Source of the DNA: Streptococcus lactarius
GTDB lineage: Bacteria; Bacillota; Bacilli; Lactobacillales; Streptococcaceae
Assembly: GCF_016642265.1 (NCBI RefSeq)
Contig: NZ_MRXX01000001.1
Location: 109,315 to 173,314 of the forward strand
Length of the DNA: 64,000 bases
Reading direction: 5' to 3'
In this document: positions 56,117 through 64,000 of the stretch, piece after piece
How positions within the stretch are numbered: position 1 is the stretch's first letter
How the letters are laid out: every line of letters begins with the position of its first letter
Translations under genes and position numbers: made by a program
Notes under the pieces: model-generated
What the model saw: the letters and a program-made list of their open reading frames with translations, nothing else
What the model was told of the DNA's origin: nothing
Databases searched by the model: none

Positions 56117-58276
56117 GTGAAAAAAATTACCAATTCGATACTCAACTTCATGAGTACCAGACTAGGATTTGTCTTGACCCTTCTGTTGCTCTATTGGTTC
56201 AAAACCATGTGGGCTTATACAGTTGATTTTAATTTAGATATTCAAGGTTCTTATCAGACCTTCCTAGCGGTGATCAATCCCTTACCGATCAGCCTCCTTT
56301 TAATCGGACTGGCTCTCTATGTCAAGCGGACTAAACTTTTTTACAGCTTGGCTTTTGGGATCTATCTCCTCTTATTTGTTTGGTTGATTTCGAACTCCAT
56401 CTATTATCGAGAATTTACAGATTTCGTCACAGTTAATACCATGTTGGCTTCGAGCAAAGTATCTGCGGGTTTAGGAGCTGCGGCACTGGAATTGTTCCGT
56501 CCATGGGATGTGATTTACATTCTAGATTTCCCGATTCTAGCCTTCTTCTTCCTGAAGAAATGGATTCGTATGGACAATCGTCCCTTCAATAAACGTGCGA
56601 GTTTCGCAGTCACTTCTTTATCAGCCATGCTCTTTTCTGCCAATCTATTTTTAGCAGAGATTGACCGACCAGAGCTTTTGACTCGTGGCTTCTCCAACTA
56701 CTATGTGGTTCGTGCCTTAGGTTTGCCTGCCTTTTTAGGATACAGTGCCAATCAGACCTATGCTGCTAATAAAGAACGGTCCAAAGCATCTGAAGCGGAT
56801 CTGAAGCCAGTTGAAGAATATATCCAACAACATTATGCCAAGCCAAACCCTGAATACTTCGGTATGGCAAAAGGCAGAAATGTCATCTACATTCACTTGG
56901 AAAGTTTCCAACAATTCTTGATTGACTACAAGTTGAATGTCAATGACAAAGAATATGAAGTGACGCCCTTCTTAAACTCACTCTACCATTCAAACGAAAC
57001 CTTTGCCTTTTCAAACGTCTTTAACCAAGTCAAGGCCGGAAAAACATCCGATGCTGAGACCATGATTGAAACAGGCCTCTTTGGACTTAACCAAGGTTCC
57101 TTTATGGTCAACTATGGTGGAACCAATACCCAACAGGCTGCTCCTTTTATTCTTTCCAAAAATGGCTACAATTCAAGTGCCGTCTTCCACGGAAATGCCG
57201 GTAGTTTCTGGAATCGAAATACAGCCTATAAACAATGGGGCTACAACTATTTCTTTGATGCCAGCTACTTCACTAAGCAAAACAGCAGCAACTCCTTCCA
57301 GTATGGCCTCAATGACAAGTACATGCTCAGAGATTCCATCAAATATCTTGAACGCTTGCAACAACCGTTCTACACGAAGTTCATTACGGTTTCCAACCAC
57401 TATCCATATACAACAAGCTTATCTGGAGATGATCTTGGCTTCCCTCTTGCCAAGACGCAGGACGAAACCATCAATGGCTATTTTGCGACTGCAAACTATC
57501 TAGATTCTTCGATCAAAGCCTTCTTTGATTACCTGAAAGAATCCGGTCTTTACAAGAACTCCATCATCGTTCTCTATGGGGATCATTATGGAATATCTAA
57601 CTCCCGCAATCCTTCGCTTGCACCTTTGCTCGATAAGAATTCGGAAACTTGGTCAAGCTATGACAATGCGATGCTGCAACGGGTCCCTTACATGGTCGTC
57701 ATTCCCGGTATGGACAAGGGTCGGATCATTGATACCTATGGGGGTGAGATCGACATGCTGCCAACCTTGGAACACTTACTGGGCATCGATTCCCAAAAAT
57801 TCTTACAAGTTGGTCAAGACATGCTATCACCTGATCACAATCAAATCGTTGCCTTCCGCTCAGCCAACTACTTTGTAACTCCAGAGTACACTAGCTACAG
57901 TGGTCGGACCTACTATACAAAAACAGGCGATGAAATCACCAACCCTGATGATAAAACCAAAGCAGACTTGGATAAGATTCGAGAAGCCGCCAACCTGCAA
58001 TTGAAGATCAGCGATAGTATTCAGACGGGTGACCTCCTCCGCTTCTTCAAAGGGGATGATCTTGGAAAAGTAAACCCAGATGACTACTCCTACACTAATT
58101 CCTTCAAAGCATTAAAGAAGATTGAAAAAGAAAAAGGCGACAAATCAACCAGCCTTTATCACCAACGTGGCGATCAATCCAGTGTCGATCTCTTCAAGGC
58201 TCCAAGCTACAAAGAATTGCATCCCGAAGACGACAGTTCTTCCTCAAAAGATACAAAGAATAGTTCTTCTAAATAA
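56117..58276 (+). CDS. ltaS: Lipoteichoic acid synthase (LtaS type)
   Basis: 719 residues, GTG start behind AAGGAAG. Five membrane segments in the first ~210 residues, then an extracellular sulfatase-fold domain: NVIYIHLESFQQFLIDYKLN (metal-binding Glu), VKAGKTSDAETMIETGLFGL (catalytic Thr), HGNAGSFWNRNTAYKQWGYN, TVSNHYPYTTSL and IVLYGDHYGISN (metal-binding Asp-His). It polymerises glycerol phosphate from phosphatidylglycerol onto a lipid anchor. The C-terminus has a Ser/Lys/Asp-rich tail after residue ~680. It is on the opposite strand from most neighbours. Confidence 0.95.
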   Translation: MKKITNSILNFMSTRLGFVLTLLLLYWFKTMWAYTVDFNLDIQGSYQTFLAVINPLPISLLLIGLALYVKRTKLFYSLAFGIYLLLFVWLISNSIYYREFTDFVTVNTMLASSKVSAGLGAAALELFRPWDVIYILDFPILAFFFLKKWIRMDNRPFNKRASFAVTSLSAMLFSANLFLAEIDRPELLTRGFSNYYVVRALGLPAFLGYSANQTYAANKERSKASEADLKPVEEYIQQHYAKPNPEYFGMAKGRNVIYIHLESFQQFLIDYKLNVNDKEYEVTPFLNSLYHSNETFAFSNVFNQVKAGKTSDAETMIETGLFGLNQGSFMVNYGGTNTQQAAPFILSKNGYNSSAVFHGNAGSFWNRNTAYKQWGYNYFFDASYFTKQNSSNSFQYGLNDKYMLRDSIKYLERLQQPFYTKFITVSNHYPYTTSLSGDDLGFPLAKTQDETINGYFATANYLDSSIKAFFDYLKESGLYKNSIIVLYGDHYGISNSRNPSLAPLLDKNSETWSSYDNAMLQRVPYMVVIPGMDKGRIIDTYGGEIDMLPTLEHLLGIDSQKFLQVGQDMLSPDHNQIVAFRSANYFVTPEYTSYSGRTYYTKTGDEITNPDDKTKADLDKIREAANLQLKISDSIQTGDLLRFFKGDDLGKVNPDDYSYTNSFKALKKIEKEKGDKSTSLYHQRGDQSSVDLFKAPSYKELHPEDDSSSSKDTKNSSSK

Positions 58277-58281
58277 AGAGA

Positions 58282-58450
58282 CCCTCTGAATTTGAAACTC
58301 AGAGGGTCAGATTGAAAACAAAATCTTTTAAAAAACTTTCCTTAGGTGAGTACGGACGTCAGCGAACTTCAAAGAAGTTCCATGACTAATTATTGAGCCT
58401 AAGGTCTCAATAATTCCGAGTGCCTGAAACATTTGAGTTTCAGGCACTTT
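58282..58450 (+). terminator. Row of four hairpins ending in a terminator after ltaS
   Basis: In order: GACCCTCTGA and TCAGAGGGTC (58282-58308), GAACTTC AAA GAAGTTC (about 58365-58381), AATTATTGAG and CTCAATAATT (58387-58414), and GTGCCTGAAAC ATTTGA GTTTCAGGCAC followed by TTTTCT (58420-58453). The last has the look of a strong plus-strand terminator. The first may also end ltaS. The middle part looks like an interspersed repeat. The gap 58277-58559 holds nothing else. Confidence 0.65.
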
Positions 58451-58559
58451 TCTCACGGCGGAAAGTTTTACTATTTTCTTGATTTATTCTATAAAGTAGA
58501 AATCTTTATATTTGTTTACAGAAGACCTTTACTTATTTCACTTTGAATTTATCGAATAC

Positions 58560-60875
58560 CTATTTACCTTTTTCCGCTTGATCAGCTACTTCGAAAATTG
58601 AAGCTGTCAAATTCTCCACATAAAATGGACGTTTGTGGCGGCTATTTCCAGCCAATAACTTCAACTGATTTGAATTTTGAAGGTAATAAGGAAGCCCACT
58701 GGCATTAAAGATGACCAGGTATTTCTTATCGCCCGTCAACTCAAAGATCACCAGACCACTACAATCTGTAGCTGACTGGATAAAGACTTGTCGGTAAATC
58801 TGATCATAGGTCTCAAGTGACAAGACCGCAAGTTCTTTTTTCAAGGCAATCAAGCGTTTGATGTAAGCGATAGAATCTGGATGCTGACTGATGAAGTCCC
58901 AATCCACTTGGTTGACAAAGCCGGGAGCATTGTAGGAATTCATGGCCCGTTCCCGATCCATATGAGTGAGTTCTCCTTCAGGGCCAGTTGGAACCAATTT
59001 GGTCCGCATAAATTCTTGACCGACTTGCATGAAGGTCATCCCTTGAAAGAGCAGATTCATAGCTGTTGCAAGCTCTGAACGCTTCACCAAGCCTTCTTTA
59101 TCTTCATGAGGATGAAGGGTTTGAAGTAAATCATAGAGATTGTAATTATCATGTGCTTCGACGTAGTTCAACACTTGACTTGGTGCCAAATAATTCCCAA
59201 GCTCTGCACTTCCTAAAGCAGCACGCGCAACAATGTTCTCTGTTGATTTTCCACTCACGAAGCCTCTTTTAATGGAGCCATACACTTCAGCTCCCTTGAT
59301 CGCATCCCGCTCGGTATCATTGAAGAATCCAATTCGTGACAATTGCGCTGCATTATCTTTTTTGGCCTTATTTTCTGGTGCAAGTCCTGTCCCCATATCC
59401 CAACCTTCACCATAAAGGAGAATTCGTGGATCGAGGGCATCCATGGCCTCACGAACAGCTTGCATGGTCTGAACATCATGAATGCCCATCAAATCAAAAC
59501 GAAAACCATCAATCTGGTATTCCTTCACCCAATGGGTCAAGGAATCAATCATGTACTTGCGGTACATTTCATGCTCACTCGCTGTTTCATTGCCGACACC
59601 CGTTCCATTTTGGAAGCGACCATCCCGCTCCATACGGTAATAATAATCAGGTACCGTATTTTGGAAAGGCCCATGCTCTGTCGAGTAAATATGGTTGTAG
59701 ACAACGTCCATCACCACGGAAATCCCAGCCTCATGATAGGCTTGAATCATCGTTTTGAGCTCTTTCATGGTTTGTTTAGGATTCGATGGATCCGTCGAAA
59801 AACTGGTTTCAGGGGCAGAGTAATTTTGGACATCATAGCCCCAATTGTAGGTCACACGCCCTTCTTCATCATACTGTTTAAAACGGTCTGAAATAGGCTG
59901 GAGTTGAACTACATTAACCCCTAACTGACGAATGTAGTCAAAGGCTGTCGCATCACCCTGAGCATTGACTGTTCCAGTCTGACAGGCCCCCAGATAAGTT
60001 CCACGCAAGGATTCGTCCACACCAGACGTAGGAGACATGGTCAAATCTCGAAGATGCATTTCGTAGATAACCGCTTGACAAGGATTGGCCAAACGCCAAG
60101 GAGTTTGATCTGCTCCCTCACTTCGTTTCCAATCAAACTGACGATCAGCACTGGAAAGAATCGCTGAGCGCATCCCATCTGCCGTAGTCGCAATACTATA
60201 TGGATCCCGCGTCACTTGCGTCTGATGCTCAAAATGAACCCGGTACTGGTAGGCCATACCGCTCAAGGTTCCCAGAAAATCGAGAATCCATACACCTTGT
60301 GTATTCTCAAGGTGATAGCTCGACTCCTGCTTGCCACGCGTCATTGGAATAGTTTTCCAAATAGGAGCATCTACCTCTGTTGATTGATAGAGTAGCAACT
60401 CCACCTTTTTAGCTGTTGGAGCCCACAATTTAAAGCAAAATTCCCCATCTTCCTCGCGATACCCTAGCCAACCCTGGTAGGCCCACTTGGCATCAAACTC
60501 CTTAGCATGGGTTGCCATATCATAAGCATGAGGCTGACGGTGTGAATAAGAATGGCTGGTCACCGCTGCTTGAAGCGAATAATAAACCGTATCATCCCCA
60601 TCCAGAATCCATACTTCACGAACCAAGCCCTCTGGTAAGAGTTCAATTTCAAAGTCACGTGTTTTGGTGGACCAATTGGCTTCTTTTACCAAGACATGTC
60701 CACGATTAAGAGGCACTTCACTCTGAAAGACTAGATTGCCCTCCACTCCAAAATAATCCAATTTAGAGAAAGGGACTGATTTCCCCTCAACGTAGTCCTG
60801 CCACTGCCAGAGGTCATATGCAAAATAATTTCCTTTTCGTCGATGAAAATGGATCTTCACATAGTATTCACGCAT
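58560..60875 (-). CDS. pulA: Type I pullulanase
   Basis: 771 residues, no signal peptide. Starch-binding-like N-terminal domains (HFHRRKGNYFAYDLWQWQDY), a CBM48 (EFCFKLWAPTAKKVELLLY), then the GH13 barrel: YNWGYDVQNYSAPE (type I pullulanase mark), VVMDVVYNHI (region I), DGFRFDLMGIHD (region II, nucleophile Asp), LLYGEGWDMG (region III, acid Glu), YVEAHDNYNL (region IV). Cuts alpha-1,6 bonds in glycogen or pullulan branches. Lack of signal peptide or LPxTG indicates a cytoplasmic enzyme for internal glycogen or taken-up oligosaccharides, unlike surface pullulanases SpuA/PulA of pneumococcus. Confidence 0.95.
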   Translation of the reverse strand: MREYYVKIHFHRRKGNYFAYDLWQWQDYVEGKSVPFSKLDYFGVEGNLVFQSEVPLNRGHVLVKEANWSTKTRDFEIELLPEGLVREVWILDGDDTVYYSLQAAVTSHSYSHRQPHAYDMATHAKEFDAKWAYQGWLGYREEDGEFCFKLWAPTAKKVELLLYQSTEVDAPIWKTIPMTRGKQESSYHLENTQGVWILDFLGTLSGMAYQYRVHFEHQTQVTRDPYSIATTADGMRSAILSSADRQFDWKRSEGADQTPWRLANPCQAVIYEMHLRDLTMSPTSGVDESLRGTYLGACQTGTVNAQGDATAFDYIRQLGVNVVQLQPISDRFKQYDEEGRVTYNWGYDVQNYSAPETSFSTDPSNPKQTMKELKTMIQAYHEAGISVVMDVVYNHIYSTEHGPFQNTVPDYYYRMERDGRFQNGTGVGNETASEHEMYRKYMIDSLTHWVKEYQIDGFRFDLMGIHDVQTMQAVREAMDALDPRILLYGEGWDMGTGLAPENKAKKDNAAQLSRIGFFNDTERDAIKGAEVYGSIKRGFVSGKSTENIVARAALGSAELGNYLAPSQVLNYVEAHDNYNLYDLLQTLHPHEDKEGLVKRSELATAMNLLFQGMTFMQVGQEFMRTKLVPTGPEGELTHMDRERAMNSYNAPGFVNQVDWDFISQHPDSIAYIKRLIALKKELAVLSLETYDQIYRQVFIQSATDCSGLVIFELTGDKKYLVIFNASGLPYYLQNSNQLKLLAGNSRHKRPFYVENLTASIFEVADQAEKGK

Positions 60876-60903
60876 TTCAATTTCCTATTTTCATTATGAT
60901 TAC

Positions 60904-60943
60904 AAAGGAACCACTCGCTCTTGTCTATGGCGAATGGTCCTTC
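60904..60943 (-). terminator. Possible terminator between lipid kinase and pulA
   Basis: Minus strand AAGGACCATTCGC and GCGAGTGGTTCCTT pair with one mismatch around an 11-base loop, but only TTTG follows. Weak or partial terminator. Confidence 0.5.
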
Positions 60944-60955
60944 AACGAGTTGACC

Positions 60956-61918
60956 TTATGATTCCGAATTGTGAACCAAGGCGTCATTATTGATTTCATC
61001 AATATTTGCAAAAAATTCAAGATAATTGTGGAAAACTTCCAATTCAACCGGAGTATCTCCACCGTATTCCCCATCTAGATTAATACGGAAAGGTTGCGCA
61101 TTTTTTCCTAACATTTCGATGGACAATTTCTTGGTCTTGAGATATTCTACATTTTCATCGTGCACATGCTTGCCCCCATTAATGGCCTGAATCATCAAAG
61201 AGAGCATATTAAAGAGTTTGGCTGTTTTCACGATGATCAAGGTAAAATAACCATCATCGAGCTTAGCATCAGGAGCTACACTCTCAAAGCCTGCAATCGA
61301 GTTAGTAAGAGCCACAAAAATCATAGAGGCTGGCCCTTCAAAAACACCATTGTCATGCTCAATCCGTACCTTACGTGCCTTGTTTCGAGGCAACATCTTG
61401 GCCGCCTCAGCAACGTAAGCAAAATAGCCTAGACGTGACTTGACACTGCTTGGAACACTAAAGGTCAACTCTGTCATGGTCCCAGCCGCAGCAATATTAA
61501 TAAAATACTTGGTCCCATAAGCACGACCAATATCCATCTGGATGGTTTGATTTTTTTCAATAATACGTGCAGCAGCTACTGGATCTCCCATTGGAATCTT
61601 CAAGGCACGCGCATAGTCATTGGTAGTCCCTGTTGGAATAAAAGCCATCTGAGGGCGGTCCTTGAGCCCTGCGACTCCATTGACCACTTCGTTAATGGTT
61701 CCATCTCCGCCTGCTGCAATGATCAAATCAAAGCCTGCCTTAGCAGCTCTTTCTGCCTCATTTTGCGCAGAAAAAGGTTCTGGAGTCGTCTGATAGGCAC
61801 TGGTCTCATACCCCACGTCTTCGAGCACATCCAAGACTTCCGCAATATTTTTCTTGATAATTTCTTGCCCAGAGGTCGGATTATAAATTAAACGGGCTTT
61901 TTTGATTCGTTCTTCCAT
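60956..61918 (-). CDS. Diacylglycerol kinase family lipid kinase
   Basis: 320 residues. RLIYNPTSGQEIIKKNIAEV, then LIIAAGGDGTINEVVNGVAG (the GGDGT nucleotide motif), FIPTGTTNDYARALKIPMGD, and later FVALTNSIAGFESVAPDAKL, DDGYFTLIIV. Phosphorylates diacylglycerol, recycling the diacylglycerol made by LtaS (a link supported by the nearby ltaS gene), or a related lipid. It lies 8 bp after ligA's stop, so they likely share a transcript. Confidence 0.9.
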   Translation of the reverse strand: MEERIKKARLIYNPTSGQEIIKKNIAEVLDVLEDVGYETSAYQTTPEPFSAQNEAERAAKAGFDLIIAAGGDGTINEVVNGVAGLKDRPQMAFIPTGTTNDYARALKIPMGDPVAAARIIEKNQTIQMDIGRAYGTKYFINIAAAGTMTELTFSVPSSVKSRLGYFAYVAEAAKMLPRNKARKVRIEHDNGVFEGPASMIFVALTNSIAGFESVAPDAKLDDGYFTLIIVKTAKLFNMLSLMIQAINGGKHVHDENVEYLKTKKLSIEMLGKNAQPFRINLDGEYGGDTPVELEVFHNYLEFFANIDEINNDALVHNSES

Positions 61919-61926
61919 AGGATCCT

Positions 61927-63894
<1,968 letters not shown>

Positions 63895-63948
63895 TTATCA
63901 TAAAAATCTTAAATTCGCCTTGATTTTACCGTATTCTAGGCATTAAAA

Positions 63949-63976
63949 AGAGGCTGGGAAAAAAGTCCTAGCCTCT
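63949..63976 (-). terminator. Terminator-like hairpin upstream of ligA
   Basis: AGAGGCTGGGA and TCCTAGCCTCT arms with 6-base loop; the minus strand follows with TTTTTAATG, the plus strand with CAATTGTTTTT. It probably ends a gene to the right of the window. The stretch 63886-64000 has no gene. Confidence 0.65.
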
Positions 63977-64000
63977 CAATTGTTTTTGGATTGTCGAGCA

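Noticed and set aside
59066..59891. Plus-strand frames up to 182 codons opposite pulA
   Set aside because: Antisense shadows rich in His, Cys and Pro; the pullulanase reading is complete and full of family motifs.

Overview
The window reads as a Streptococcus chromosome, most likely an oral or commensal species. The conserved right third carries an order and protein types that I know from streptococci: rlmD-like, LCP, pheA, aroK, aroA, tyrA, aroC, aroB, aroE, aroD, then ltaS, pulA, a lipid kinase and ligA. A short hydrophobic peptide ending in DIIIIVGG beside an Rgg regulator is also typical of this genus. The species cannot be fixed from the sequence alone.

Region 1 (1 to about 27.3 kb) is a prophage read almost wholly on the minus strand, with its left end (rest of the tail, lysis, probably the integrase) outside the window. 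From right to left it has a metallopeptidase-HTH protein, a replication block (DUF4406-like, DUF2800-like, DUF2815-like, family A polymerase, VapE-like primase-helicase, VRR-NUC, SNF2-type helicase, ArpU-like regulator), a solitary MazF-like toxin, a type III toxin-antitoxin module (ToxN/AbiQ with four RNA repeats), then HNH endonuclease, methyltransferase, terminases, portal, ClpP-like protease, HK97-type capsid, head-tail connectors, tail tube, a frameshifted tail chaperone and the tape measure protein.

Region 2 (about 27.5 to 43.7 kb) is an AT-rich accessory block. It holds a biosynthetic gene cluster (27.8 to 37.9 kb, minus strand): short-chain dehydrogenase, a one-module adenylation-carrier-condensation-like protein, a kinase-nucleotidyltransferase fusion, an APH-like phosphotransferase, a HAD phosphatase, a hexapeptide acyltransferase, an ATP-grasp ligase and an MFS exporter. 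The cluster sits directly behind a 23-residue SHP pheromone gene, divergent from an Rgg regulator, so it is probably switched on by quorum sensing. Two overlapping perfect palindromes lie between the pheromone gene and the first enzyme. A dead IS110-family element and a two-gene restriction-modification system (TaqI-like adenine methyltransferase plus a phospholipase-D-type nuclease) follow.

Region 3 (43.7 to 64 kb) is conserved core: rRNA methylation, cell-envelope attachment (LCP), nearly the whole shikimate branch to chorismate plus the phenylalanine and tyrosine branch enzymes, lipoteichoic acid synthase, pullulanase, a diacylglycerol-kinase-family protein and DNA ligase.

The most interesting items are the pheromone-controlled cluster with its palindromic leader, the prophage-borne type III toxin-antitoxin with a readable pseudoknot in each RNA repeat, and a set of seven 11-bp-phased repeats upstream of the phage packaging genes.
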